The position numbers and the translations under genes were made by a program. Shown here one piece after another: positions 10,401 to 22,562 of a stretch of DNA of 64,000 nucleotides. A model generated the notes under the pieces. That model was not told where the DNA came from and did not search any database. It saw only the letters and a program-made list of their open reading frames with translations. How positions within the stretch are numbered: position 1 is the first letter of the stretch; each line of letters starts with the position of its first letter. The stretch is from contig KB205942.1 in the NCBI GenBank assembly GCA_000328965.1, positions 744,001 through 808,000 of the forward strand, read 5' to 3'. This stretch comes from Ascocoryne sarcoides NRRL 50072. Taxonomy: Eukaryota > Ascomycota > Leotiomycetes > Helotiales > Gelatinodiscaceae.

Positions 10401-11171
10401 AATATGTGAACGGTTTGTTTTCATGGTCTGGGGAGTTGGAAACCATTCTTGTAAAGGCGAGGGAAGTTCTTGGATCATATGTATAAAATCTCATCTACGG
10501 CATTGGCAATATGGGCACAGGAGTTCCAGCGAAGATACCCGGGGGGAAGATAGAGCACTTCACTAGACATAGCAATTAGAGGATTTGATGTATGAAGATT
10601 TGATGTATGGAGATTTGATGTATAGATTAATGCCTCCATATGATATATATGAACGTTCTACATGGATAGCAAGAATGTGAATTTAATTGACACTTTAAGC
10701 ACTTCTTTAGGAGGCGGTGATTTGTCTCGTAACAATAGATCTTACTGTATATTCCAAGACCACTGAACAACTGAGGTTATATTTTAAGGCTCCAGAGAGT
10801 CGGGTTTTCACAGGCGAAAATGTTTTGAGGGGAGCATAGTTCATAACCGTCTTCTTGAAGGCTGAATTAAAAAAAGCATCTTTGGCTTGTAGAAACCCAT
10901 GATTCCACACAAGTGTAGGGGAGAGGCTCACAGAGCCCTAACAACACGGGTCTTGTTAGAGCATGGAGGGGTAAAATATCATGTCAGAGGTTCACATGTG
11001 CAGAAAAAGGAAATTGGCAATCAAGCGTCATCTCCCGAAGGAGAATCAGCGACACCTGGTTTGGGATCGTCTCACATTGATCTAATGTCCATAATCTGCC
11101 AGCCATACGCCGAGAAGTACCCCATAGATCCGTGATTTTCCCATATCGACACAAACCCCAAAGACTTAAAT
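10401..11171. other. Convergent 3' intergenic region, RTR1 / RPS17
   Basis: This holds the 3' ends of RTR1 and RPS17. It contains a small 15-bp tandem repeat (10582-10626). I see no gene; the short frames are unrelated to known families. Confidence 0.5.
10582..10626. repeat. Three-copy 15-bp minisatellite
   Basis: Three consecutive 15-bp units begin gatttgatgtatg at 10582, 10597 and 10612, the last followed by divergent sequence. It lies in the 3' region of RTR1. Confidence 0.75.
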
Positions 11172-11726
11172 TTATGCGCGAGCAGGACGGTCGTTGAACC
11201 GGCGAGGACGTTCGATGGTCTGTTGTTGTGAGACTTGGACGATGTTGACGGGGATGGCATCGAACTGTAAGACGCCGGATTAGCACTTATTGCGGATTCA
11301 TATTCACAAGGGCAAAACATACACCAAGGCTCTTGAGGAGATCCTTTGTCTCGCCATCGACCTCGAGCTTTCCTTCGTCGGTCTGGCTGTAGTCGAGGGC
11401 AGAGATCTCGGGGACGTATTGATCCTTTCTCTCACGCTCTTCTTCTTGGAGCTTGAAGGAGATACCACGGACGGGACCACGTTGAATACGCTTCATCAAA
11501 TGGGTAGTGAAACCGGCAATCTGTTCAATCATTCTATCAGAACCTGACCTTATAAATAGACATATTATTGCGCTCATACCTTGTTGCGGAGACGCTTGGA
11601 GGCAATGATGGCAATCTCATCACAGATTCTCTTGTTGGTCTCGAAGTCGAGAGTCAACTTGGGGTAGTACCGCTCAATGATGACCTTGGCGGACTTCTTG
11701 ACAGTCTTGGTACGAACGCGACCCAT
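11172..11726 (-). CDS. RPS17: 40S ribosomal protein S17 (eS17)
   Basis: Three exons on the minus strand (11726..11580, 11520..11323, 11264..11172) encode 145 residues. The product begins MGRVRTKTVKKSAKVIIERY, continues with 'NKRICDEIAIIASKRLRNK', and after intron 1 reads 'IAGFTTHLMKRIQRGPVRGI'. Exon 3 gives 'FDAIPVNIVQVSQQQ' and ends in a basic tail 'RRFNDRPARA'. Length and sequence are typical of eS17, a structural protein of the small cytosolic ribosomal subunit. The introns are 59 nt (GTATGA...GAACAG) and 58 nt (GTATGT...TTACAG). Upstream of the ATG the mRNA strand is pyrimidine-rich, as is common for ribosomal protein genes. The gene is convergent with RTR1. Confidence 0.97.
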
Positions 11727-12580
11727 GTTTGCGGTTTGGTGATGGCTGTCGGATTGGAGTTGTCGAGGGGCGAGTTGTGCGTGAGGTTGGATTTATTCAA
11801 ATTCTGGGAATATCAGTGTGGGCGGCCCTCGCTTGTGCTAGCGGATACAAGAAAAGATCATCGGTAAAACATCGGTTCTAGCCTGCTCACATGACTAAGC
11901 GAGTTTACTTTCTCTAACAGCTCTTTTGCTCATAGATACCTCATGAATCAAGCGCTAATCTTAGTTTTCATAGTCTTATGGGTGAATGCTTATGAAATTT
12001 AGCAAAACTAAAATTACAATTACTTATCCCACAGTTTGAAAGGGGTAATATACCACTCATCAGGCACAGTGCGAGCCTTTTGTTGAATGAAAGTCACCGT
12101 TCTGGTCCGTGCCCTACAAACTGTCTGATCTGTAGTTGTTTCCAAGGATGAAGCGCCTGGGTTTTAAGACAACTCTTAGTGGCTATCGTTCCAAGCCTCG
12201 GCTTTTCAAACAAGATCTCATCATCTTCGTCAGGATCCTATTTCAGCATGAGACTTCAGACTCTGCATTGAATTCACGTGACCGTGAAAGTATTCAAAGT
12301 TTTGTTGCAAATCGCGAAAAAGGGCGATGTCTCGAAAACGCTAATGAAGAATGGCATTCTCTAAAATGCCTTTCCTCCCACATGCACGTATGCAGTCAGC
12401 CTGCAGAGCTCCCAATTATCACCTCGTTTATTAAGTGCTTCGACTGTCCAGGAAAATAAGAGGATCTAGGGTAACGAAAGGGAAAAAAACGGCTAGGAGA
12501 TAAACACTTGATAATGCCATGATGTACACTGCCATTTATATACTACTACATTCAACCAGCATCTCCCGCCAGAGGTCCTT
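11727..12580. other. RPS17 promoter region and MRP51 3' flank
   Basis: The stretch lies upstream of RPS17 (-) and downstream of MRP51 (-). The part near 11727-11900 should be the RPS17 promoter and 5' UTR. A plus-strand frame at 12136-12459 (107 codons) has no recognisable features and is not called. Confidence 0.5.
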
Positions 12581-14062
12581 CTACCTCCCTTTACTGCCTG
12601 TTGACTCTACAGCTCTCCGTAGCTCATTTACGCGTCTATCCCGGGAACGTACCCATTCCTCGTTATCTCTTGACAATCCGTATGCCTCGCGACCGCGTGT
12701 ATTTACTCTACCAGAGAACCCCGTGCTTCTGGTTGTAGTCGGGCTTCCATACACTGAGAGGGTTTCTTCTAACTGAGGGATATTATCCGTAGTCCCTTCT
12801 AATACAGCAACAGCTACTGGATCCGCGCCCGTGACAGTCAAAACCACTTTGCCTTCGGTATTTATTCTTGCCTGTACAGGATTCACATAGGCCTTGCTAC
12901 CGCCGACTTTATTCGGCTCAACAGACTCGATTCCAGGAATAGTAAGGCTGGCTCCTTTCTTACGGCCTGCCTGGAAAGAGTCATAGCCCTTAGGGACATC
13001 TGTCACAAATCCACCCACTCCAAGAACTGCAGGGAAAGCACCTGTTGCAGCATTCTTAGGCATAACAACACGAGCTGGAACAGGAGGTTGAAACGCCTGA
13101 GGGCCAAAGACTGGATGGTTGAATGTATGTGCAGAACTCCGGCTATAGGATAATCCTGCCGATGGGTGTGTTTTCGGGGGGCCAGTTTGAGCGTATGGGG
13201 ACGTCGAAAGGGGCATGACTTCAATACTTTGCCCCCGGGGATTGTTTACCTCGCCAAAGATTGATTCATGTAGTGGTGGACTTGGGGCCGGCGGTAGGTC
13301 AAGGAAATTCCTTATCAAGCGATATAGGTCGGTGCGGCCAGTGCCACTAGTACGGAGGCTCTTTGTATAATCTCTTAGCTGAGCTGGAGTAATGTCGCTA
13401 ACCTGGACTGGAGGGGGTTTTTCATCAACGCCAGAGGGGTCATTTCTGGAATGACTAGCTGTTAAAGCATTTGCACATGCTGTCCGAAGAAGTTGGTTGA
13501 ACTCAACCTTTCGTTTCCGAACTTCTGTAGCGAGGTATTTCCTGAATTCTCCATCGGTCTGTCCTGCCAACCATGGGCCTTTGAATTTCCACCTCACATC
13601 AGTCTTGCTCGAATCGTTAAATGCTGTCTGATCTATATCATCCTCAAACACGCTCCTCCCAACATCATCGCCATAATTTCTGTCCCTCTTGTGGACGGCT
13701 GGAGTGGTCAGAGGGATACCCATTTCCAGCCATTTTGCTAAGGTTAAGGCATGATCTGCGGAGGAACCAAAGTCGGTGATGTGTTCCCATGTATCAATGG
13801 CCTTCACTCGTATGATTGGCGTAGAAGTTCTCGTAGTCGATCGCAGAGGTAGAGGCCGCTTGAAACCCCAGTCACCTTTTGCAAGGGACGATGCCGGAGT
13901 TGTGATCGAAAGATGGGTAGGATGAGGAAAGGTAGCAGTCTCGGAGTTGAAGACTACTGACGACGAGAGATCGGGCGGAGGCCGTGGGAGAGGAGACGGG
14001 ATGGAAAACACCCTTGATGCTCGCAGGAGAGCACCGCCCGGAGATACAGTTCGTGAGGCCAT
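12581..14062 (-). CDS. MRP51: Mitochondrial small-subunit ribosomal protein Mrp51 (bS1m)
   Basis: This single-exon frame encodes 493 residues. The N-terminus is rich in Ser, Arg and hydroxylated residues with few acids ('MASRTVSPGGALLRASRVF'), consistent with a mitochondrial targeting sequence. The following region resembles the fungal Mrp51 family (PF11709): 'KGDWGFKRPLPLRST', 'IRVKAIDTWEHITDFGSS', and further on 'WKFKGPWLAGQTDGEF'. Later segments carry 'ATGAFPAVLGVGGFVTDVP'. Mrp51 is a component of the mitochondrial 37S subunit that helps translation of mitochondrial mRNAs carrying 5' leaders; that is known from yeast and inferred here. The start ATG at 14062 gives the presequence. Confidence 0.85.
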   Translation of the reverse strand: MASRTVSPGGALLRASRVFSIPSPLPRPPPDLSSSVVFNSETATFPHPTHLSITTPASSLAKGDWGFKRPLPLRSTTRTSTPIIRVKAIDTWEHITDFGSSADHALTLAKWLEMGIPLTTPAVHKRDRNYGDDVGRSVFEDDIDQTAFNDSSKTDVRWKFKGPWLAGQTDGEFRKYLATEVRKRKVEFNQLLRTACANALTASHSRNDPSGVDEKPPPVQVSDITPAQLRDYTKSLRTSGTGRTDLYRLIRNFLDLPPAPSPPLHESIFGEVNNPRGQSIEVMPLSTSPYAQTGPPKTHPSAGLSYSRSSAHTFNHPVFGPQAFQPPVPARVVMPKNAATGAFPAVLGVGGFVTDVPKGYDSFQAGRKKGASLTIPGIESVEPNKVGGSKAYVNPVQARINTEGKVVLTVTGADPVAVAVLEGTTDNIPQLEETLSVYGSPTTTRSTGFSGRVNTRGREAYGLSRDNEEWVRSRDRRVNELRRAVESTGSKGR

Positions 14063-17000
14063 AGTAGCCTTGTGGGTGGGAGGGCGTTGGCAACGCCCGA
14101 GGATTGAGATTAGGCAGGAATTGACAGAGATCCGCTTTTAAAGATGTTGAGACTTGTGCTCAAGGCAGCCTATTTCTCAATTGACTGCTGGCAAGGTTTC
14201 AAAAGCTCCCTGGGCGGCCGTCGGGCGATTGAGAGCTTGAGTGTTGTCGGTCACCGAGGTGCACGATAGAAATTTGGAGGTGGAGCTAAGATCCCAGGAC
14301 ATGATCCGGTGCACGTGATATATACCATTATCCTAGAACTTCTTGTGAGTTTTCTGAATATTTGCGATGGCCTATCGTCATATTCTAGAGTGTCTAAGAG
14401 AGCTCTGTTGAATTGGATTTGTATAAAGATTTTCTTGATGCAAGTCATTTCTGGTATTTGTATGGTTTTTCAGGTCCAGCTTCTGATTGTTAGCCTGTAG
14501 GATCTTTATTAGAAGTCTACTTGATATAGTATAGCACCTATATAAACTCCTCTAAAAGAACGACTAAATCAGCCGGTTGAAACAAGAGTTGAATACAGTA
14601 CTCATATCTATCCATATATGTACAATACACAGCTGCTATGAATCATAAAGCCTTCTTTCCTACTTTCATCTTTCGTTAGACTCATTCACTCATTTGAATT
14701 CACACTCTTACCAAACATGCTTTAAGATACAAAGGCAATCTCGTCTCCGCTTGACACAGGTAAGACATTTCCCTATTCGCAACACGGAAGACATGTTGGG
14801 AAGCCACGAAAGCTATTTCTATTTGCCAACTAAGTTGCAGTTGTATTTTAGTATATTTTTTCTTACCTAAATTCTTCCTGTAGAAGATCAAACGCCCGCA
14901 ATTTTATTTTTGAGCGCTGCCGTAAAGCCACAAATAATTGATAAAATAAAAAATTTGTCAATAATAACTCGTTCTACGAATTCTTTACCGTCGCCAGAAG
15001 TCTAAACAACAGCAAAACCAAACATGACGAAAACATTTCTTCTCCAGCGTTTCTAAAGGGCTGAACTGAACTGAGGTACGATTCAAGGATAATGAAATGA
15101 TGGGAAAGGGGGAGTAAGCATTGAAACATGCAGCATTTGAAGTTAGGCTTGTTGCTAAATTTGCCAGCATGAGAGGACGAGAACCAGAGCTAGCAAGAGT
15201 CATGAGCAGAAATTAGGATTCAGGCCATGTATTTAAGTAAATCGGAGCAACACTCACCCTAGGAACCGATAGTCTATCCGTGAATAGACGAGCTTCTGAT
15301 TTGAAATTTAGAAGTGTTTGGCATTTCTTCTCGCTTAATATACGACCAAGAAAACTACTACACAGGTTTGGAGATTACTCCCCATCTACTCCAATACGAA
15401 CTTCTCATGGAAATAAATTGCTAGATACAACTTCCTAGGTGAGTAACAATACACGGGGTCTTCGTTGCAATCAGCCATTCTTCTTCTCGCATACTCATTG
15501 CAATTTCAGCGCACTTTGATTTCAAGACATTCGGTTTCATAAGCTCATCGATTTCTCTTCTTTGACATCTCTTTTGTCTAACTATACCCTTGATCCCAAA
15601 TTCCAAACACTTCTGGTCACCTCTCCCAACTCAAAACCTACAATCTCGCCGCCTCCTCCGCTCCGTACGTCGCCCCCGCCTACTCCATGTCATCCGGTCT
15701 CAGCCTTGTCCGCTATCGCCAAATCTCTTCGTATGTGTTTTGCGGTCTTTTTACAAGTCCAGTTTCTTATTTCTAGCTTTACTAGCTTTCTTTAAAGATA
15801 TTTAATATAAAAGAAGGGGGAACTTAGGGTCCAGAGGCTTTGGAAATGATATGAAGGGAAGATGCCAGAGTGTATTAGGAAGAAAACAAAAACAAAACAT
15901 TCATCTTATCTTAGGCTATCTCAATTCACCCCGTACCGTACACAACGCTCTATTCGTTCATTCCCCAAGCTCTCCCTTCCATCTCATGTATAAAACCTAC
16001 AATCCACCTCACCAAATGAGGCGAGAAATTGAGTACGGAGTACGAAATGACAATATACTTTGCCTTATCTCTCCATTTGAATATGGAGCGATACGCTTCT
16101 TGCCTAAAATTTACGCTCTGACATACTCTATAGACAGCGAACCCTCTAGAACGCTTTCTTTAAGTGTAGAAGTACTTTCGAGTAGGCATGAAGGAGGAAG
16201 AGGTGATAAATCGCAAAGGGAGACAAAGAGAGATGAGGAATCGGCCCCAAATGGTAAAAGCTTAAACTACCAAGGTTTCTCTTGGACTATGATAGTGACA
16301 AGGTACTCGAGATACACCCCGTCAGAATATTCCCAGTCGTCAACGCCGAAAGTCAAAAGGGAAAAGAAAACCTAAAGCCAGAATACCTTAATACTTCCAA
16401 GTCAGAGAACCAAAGAATACCACGTGCAACCAAGTAAGCACCACCCACAATGAACAACCCTGGAAACAAAGAAGTCGGACCAAAAAAACTAAGATCCCCA
16501 TCCATCCCAACCAACAAAGCGCACCTGACCCACCCCATCCAAGCTCCATCCACCCATCTCGAAAATGCCATCGCATCCCCCATCCCCATCCATCCCAATA
16601 CGGATGTAGCCGCCGAGGGCAAGGTTCAAGATAGTAACAAGGGTCATGGTTCCTCGACCGCGACGTGCAACAAAACCTCGAGTATGCCAAACTCTCCCTC
16701 TCTCGCACGCTGAGCTCCCCCATGCGTCCATGATGAAAACCAAACACCCGATATCCGCCCAATAGCGAAATCCCATAGACGATAATCACCCAATCTGTCT
16801 GTCACATGATATATAATACACGTGATTCGCGCATAACCACCCCCAACTACTATCCTTCGTGCAGGACCCCAATCAATCACCACCGGAAACCCCTCCCATC
16901 TTCGAGAAAAATCCTTTTTGCTGACACAGAACCGTCTGACAATTCTCCGATACCTCCATCCGTACTATCTCGCTCGCCACACCCGCTCCTATCCCGTTAA

Positions 17001-20000
17001 TTCCGACTCCAGTACGTACCCCTTCGTATGTCGATCGCAGAGTCAAGCTGGCACTCACCGAAAGGGCTCGACATCTACCTAACCTCCTTACCCACCCTAC
17101 TACCTCATCATCAGTCAGCTCGGGGGAACCGATCTACGTCGCTGACCCAATCTTACGTAGCATTCATTTCTGCGAATGTATGAATAACACCGATTGTTAC
17201 TACTTCCATCGCAAGCCGCGGGACGATCCGTAAGAATCAACGGATCCACAATCCACGCACGGTTAGATGGGAGGAGGGGAGCCAAAAAAAAACTAGACCT
17301 GCAACCCTCTATCTTCAAGACGCGGGAGACCACTCAGAACCCTCCCCGTCGAAGACGCCATACCAAAGCGGAGGTGCGGAACTCGGCGAAGAGGAGATAA
17401 GGAGAATAGTGTAATGCCAACACAGCATACTTATGGTACCAACACGGAACAGATGGGAATCTCATCATCTCGGGCCAAATGGGAATTTACCTGCTGCGCT
17501 GTGCTGTACTGCAACAAGAGACATGACGTGTGTGGGGTAAACCCCACATAAGCTTCTCTCGAGACTTCTGACTTCTTATAGAATCTCATGACAAACTCGC
17601 TGACCAGTTCGCTGCAATTGTGGAGCTGAGTTCTCCCATCCCGAGAGATATCGGGGGGTACAAGGCTAAAAGTACTGTTTGTACCTGTGTCAGACCACAG
17701 CTCGTTTCCTGGCATCTTGCTTTGGCGAGTGAGAGCACCGCGTCGATTTCTTTCCGTCATCTGATACCGTGCTGTGCTGGACCTTCTCATATTATGTACT
17801 TGTGTTTATCGACTTGATGATGAATGGATCGATAAGCTTGCAACTCAGAATCTCCCAATCCCTCCGGCTTGACAACAATTGGTAGACACTGCTGGCAAAC
17901 TACTGGTCGTTGGACCCCCATGTTAAGTGATCGAACGCGGGGTAAAGCAGGAGCAAAGCAACAGATTTTCAAGTCAGCCCTTCCTGTTCAAAAGCTATGA
18001 GGAGGCTCTTTGAACTATTCGGCTCCTAAGACATTCAAGTTGGGCAGCAACAAGGCTGCCTAGCACGAGGTAAGTAGCAGAAGGCTGAAGCCGAAGCTGA
18101 GAGTAAGACACGACGAGGCAGATGCCCATCGGGTAGATTAGGTTACGAGGTCCGACGGATCCTCGAAGGAAGGTTAACCAGTGCGGTGGAAAGGGACTAT
18201 CGAGGAGCATGAGGGACGGCAGCGGACGACAGCCAACAACGGGCGAAATAGGATGGATGGCCTTGCCTTTGAGCGTCCAATGAGGGATTCAACTTCGAGC
18301 CACCAGAACGGAATACGACTTCTGTCTGTACCCCGCCTATTCCCGACAAAAAAGGGACAGAGATTTGCATCTCACATACTATAATACTATGCAACTTACC
18401 CATCCGCCAATTTGCCGTTCCATTATTATGCATCGCCTTCTTGTGTAGCTATTGCAGGAGTGGTTTCCCTTCGATCTCTGTCTTAAAGATTTGTGTAAGC
18501 CCTAAAGCAGAGGACCAAGAGGTGGTGTGGCCCACCCACGTGTGCCAATTCCGATCATTTATCCCAACGGCGGATAGCCCGCGAAGGGTGCAACCGTATT
18601 TGATATGTCTTGCATGATTAGTCGTGCCACCCCCAACATCGCAGTCTTACCAAGCTGGATAAGTATGGAAAAGGCCGTAGAAGGCCGAAAAGGTGTGGTT
18701 GTCCGTAACTTAGTCTTAATAAGGCCGTTTGGCGTCCCCTGCACCACTCGGGAGGAAAGGCAAACCTCGGTTCGATTTGAATCTGGTTGCCTCGAGATCG
18801 CGGTGGGCGCACACGATCGGAGCATTGAATCCGGAATCAAGTCTTTCCTGTATGTGAAGAGTTGACAGCCACGATAGCTTCATATCCATGACACCCTCGA
18901 GTCGATTCGAACTCGTAAAGGATGCCTCGAGGTTGTATTGCAAGTTCGCTGTCGACTCCGGCGAGGCTCTTCGGCGGTTAATCGCCGGGCACTCTGCCAG
19001 AATCGACCCCCTCCTCCGAGAGGTCGGGGTAGAGGGCAACGACCTGCCGAACGAGTGAATGGCTGACAGCGCGGACGACCAACTTGCGGCGCCGTCGACC
19101 ATTCAGATGAGAAAATATATTCAATTCGTTGGAGTTGTTTGCCCCGCGGGAGGGTCGCCTGCGCTGCAGCCATGGGAGGGAGGGAGGTCTCGACCGTTCC
19201 CAACAAGGGAGCTGCTGGCAGTTGGCAACCTCGTGCGCAGCGGCAGATAAACTGGAATTGCCTTCTCGTCTCTTCGCACTTACGAAGGAGTGAAGATGTG
19301 CTGTGCGGTGCAAGTCAGGTGCGGCGCACGAGGGGAGGAGGCAAAAAGTCAGCAGTGAAGTCAGCGTTGAAACATGGGTAATAGACAGCAGGCTGGGAGA
19401 CCCAAGAGTGCGGCGAAACCCAGAGCAAACCATGTGAGGACCCAACGTCAAACGGGCTATTGGCTTGGGAATGCTCGATGCAAGTCGTCTGCAGTGGTGG
19501 GGTGTCGAAACCTATGAGATCTGGGGGCCATCTTGGTTGGAGTGATTCTGGCTGCAGGTCGGCGCCAATATGCACGCGTATTGGCTATTCTGGGCCACCT
19601 GAATGGCCCGTTGTCAGCACACTGTCAAACTGTGCAGGAAGATAAATCCAGCTGGAGATGATGCTATTCGTGATGGGGCTCTGGTTCCTCCTGGACTATG
19701 AGGGTGTTCTTCGTCTGACCACGCCCGAATGACTGGTGAGGGGAGAGGGGAGGGGAAGGGGGGGGGGGGGAGGGGGGGGGGGAAGGGGGGAAGGGGCATG
19801 ATGGGGGAAAAGCGAGCGCTCAGAAAGAAGGCGACGATGCTGATGCACACATAGGCGTTGGGCAGCTCCAGGGCAAACGAGTCTACACTATCATTCTGCG
19901 CACCGTGTGGTCTGGTACGAGGAGAGTGTCGTGTAAGTGTATCGATGACTCGAGGAGCTTCCTAACTGGGCGCCCACAATGTCGCACAATCGGACCTGTA

Positions 20001-21171
20001 ACCATGGTGCTGATGATAATGCTGGCACGGAGTCGGGTATTCTTGACCCTACTCTTTGCACGAGTGAGTCTGAAGTACGTACTATACTTTCGTACTTGGT
20101 GCGCCCTCGAGAGTTGCAAGTGTTCTGGGGCGGGCCTCTCTTGCCCCGTCTTGTTGGCCCTTCCCCTCTCCCTGTCGCACACGTCTGAAGTCTCTGCCAA
20201 TAGCTGGAGATCGTCATGGTGCATTGGATGTGTCCAGCGAGGCTTTTCCGTCTTGATCGCCCTCACAGCCGAGAGCGATGAAACCCCCTTCCGGGTCTAT
20301 CTTCACACTTCTCCGTCTTGTTGACGACGACTGGATATACCGAGATACAGTCCTTAGGCGAATCCCACGGCTATCTCGAGGTTGAGAACTACTTTCGTAC
20401 AGATCCCGAAGAATGCAGCTGTACGGGCTGACACCGACAGTTTTTTCGTACAATTTTTGCGAGTGGCATGGGGGTCGCTGGTGGGATGGAGCGACGCAAG
20501 AGGGGGTGGCTGGTTGACTTTCACTTGGCTAGTATACAAACCTAACCGACTTTAGCGAATAGGAGTCCCGGTTCGACTCCCAGGGGGACTGTACTTGGCA
20601 CCTTCGTACCACCCTCCCTCGCCCCTCTGATGGCAACTTCACCGCGGCGTGCGGGTGCGAAACTATCTCCCATTCATCATCCATGGGCGGATGGCGGGTC
20701 GGACTGGGTTGATCGTGCGTGGTCGCTGGACAGGGAGGGGAGGGGGCGAGGGGTGCGAGCGAGGGATGCAAAATACTCTCATAACTCGAGGGCCTCATCA
20801 CTCCATATTTCTTCCAAATCCCCAAATCATTCCACTTGCCCAAGGTCACGATTTCATATCTCTCTCTTTTCATTGCTGCACCGTGCTAAATTCTAATTTC
20901 CAATATTACATGCACGCGTCAATTGCTCATTGATCGACCACCTCTTCTCCCACGCCCATCCGAATCTTCCAGTATGGCAAGAGAATAATCCGGAGTTATT
21001 ATTCAACCACATTCCTATGAGTGATTGTCTCCCCGAAAAGACTCCTCCCACGTTGGATAATCACTACCTCGCTTTACATCCGTCGAACCCTCATCTTAAA
21101 TACGCATATATCCAACATCACTTCATGTTAACATTTCACCGCTACTCGAGAAACACATTTAACATTGCAAT
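14063..21171. other. 7.1-kb gene-poor stretch
   Basis: Between MRP51 and the tubby-like gene I can support no gene. The reading frames here (for example 15851-16375 plus, 16388-16789 minus, 19905-20324 plus) are short, overlap one another on both strands and lack family resemblance. A weak candidate for a small spliced membrane-protein gene lies on the minus strand at 16353-16720. The stretch also contains the G-rich tract at 19738-19797. Base composition rises in GC between about 17 and 21 kb. Possible contents include long 5' regulatory DNA for the tubby-like gene, non-coding RNA or decayed repeats; none can be shown from the sequence alone. Confidence 0.45.
19738..19797 (+). repeat. G-rich homopurine tract, G-quadruplex prone
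   Basis: About 60 bases consist of G with scattered single or double A. They include runs of 10 or more G, and a further GGGGG run follows at about 19804-19809. Several runs of four or more G spaced by one or two bases satisfy the usual quadruplex pattern many times over. Confidence 0.85.
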
Positions 21172-22562
21172 ATGTCTCAACCCACACGCAGATACTATAC
21201 CGCCCGGAGTACGCGTTCGCGGGACAGCGAGTCGTCCGAGTCGTCTCAAGAATCGCAGAGCACAGCGCCGACCTCGCTCCTCTTCAGCAGTCCGAGTCCC
21301 TCGATACATTACCATGACGACAAGTATGGCCTCTCCCCCGGAGCAGCCCTCTGTCCGCGGTCCTCGACAGAGACATACAACTCTTCGGTAGACGAGGAGG
21401 AGCTCTATGAAGAGCCAGAAGAATATGACCCCGAATACGAAGTTCCTGAATATCGAGAGGTGGTTGAGACCAACCTTCGACCCACGTCCCCGTCGGACTT
21501 TGCCCACTACTTCCCCTCAACGAGACGCATGTGCATAAGACACGACGACACTACTTACGATGGAAACTACAACTTACGGGTAGATACAGAATCGGAGAGC
21601 AGAAGGAAAGGCACCGTCCAACTCTTCCACCTCAAGATGCAGGACTTAAAGAAGCGCGAGTTCTCCCTCCGTCGGTACGAACGTTCCTCCGGTCGAGAAG
21701 TCTGCCACTCTAGCCGTAAATACACCAAGCCCGCTTCAGAGAAAAAGAGACCAACTATGGCCCGGTCCGTCAGTAATGCGCTCGCCAACATCGTCAAGCC
21801 CGACTTCAAGCGCTCGAACTCGGAGTCCTTCAAGGCCAAAGACTCTCCACGAAGACAAGACAGCGGGTACGTATCCAGTGAGGAAGAGTCCAAGATCAGC
21901 AAAGCGTCTCTGATGCCCACCAACACCACCAAACTCGAGTTCTCCAACTACGCCCACGTCGATGTCAAGCGTCGCGGGGCCAAGACGCCGAACAAGCGCT
22001 ACGAGTTCGAATACTGGGACAGCCACTACAGCTGGAAGCGAGTCGTCAAGAAGGACGGGTTTGAAAAGGAGGTCTCGTACCACTTGTTCAGAGACGCTGC
22101 CGACAAGCCGATTGCGCATATCGTTCCCGAGCTGCGATCGCCGTCGCAGGTTCGCAACGAGGCTTTGGCGGGGAAATGGGTGCCTCCGTGCTCGATGTGG
22201 ATCAGCGATCCATCAGTGTGGGAGGCACTCCCTGATGTCGCAGAGTAAGTTCTCCCCTCGTTCACTTGAACAGGTCGATTCGGCCATTCGTTGTTTCTTG
22301 CTTCTAACGTACGTCAAACAGCGTTATCGTCGCAACTGGTCTCATGGCTCTCGTGGACGATTGCATCAAGCGTCGCTTCCACAACAAGAAACACCAAGTT
22401 GTTGCGCTGCCCTTCACGCAGACCAGCATGGAGTTTGTGACGCCGAAGACGATGGTGGAGCATATGTTCAAGCGCAGGAATTCGGGCGGCAGCACCAAGG
22501 ACCGGGAGAAGGAGGTGAGGAGTAGTCCGTTGAGGTTTGCGGATGCGGTGCAGGTGTATTGA
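21172..22562 (+). CDS. Orphan fungal protein with tubby/LURP-one-like C-terminal region
   Basis: Two exons (21172-22244 and 22322-22562) give 437 residues. The 77-nt intron (GTAAGT...CAAACAG) joins 'EALPDVA' to 'DVIVATGLMALVDDCIKRRF'. The first 110 residues are Ser/Glu-rich and disordered. Residues of about 110-195 form a conserved-looking block ('RRMCIRHDDTTYDGNYNLRV', 'VQLFHLKMQDLKKREFSLRR', 'SSGREVCHSS'). A second block from about 260 ('LEFSNYAHVDVKR', 'RYEFEYWDSHYSWKRVV', 'PPCSMWISDPSVW') ends in a hydrophobic helix. The pattern of beta strands followed by a final buried helix resembles tubby or LOR-type folds; this is inference from shape, not a match. I recognise it only as a widespread uncharacterised Pezizomycotina protein. 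The start is the first ATG of the open frame. Confidence 0.8.

Noticed and set aside
15851..16375. 174-codon plus-strand frame
   Set aside because: No family resemblance, mixed composition, and other frames of similar length overlap it; likely chance.
19905..20324. Overlapping frames of 108-139 codons on both strands
   Set aside because: Several mutually overlapping frames in a GC-rich region without splice structure or motif; not coding on present evidence.
20540..20600. tRNA-like 3' half (ggttcgactcc T-loop) near 20570
   Set aside because: The T-loop consensus is present, but the T stem does not pair over five bases and no acceptor 5' strand or anticodon arm is found at the right distance upstream. 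At most a relic.
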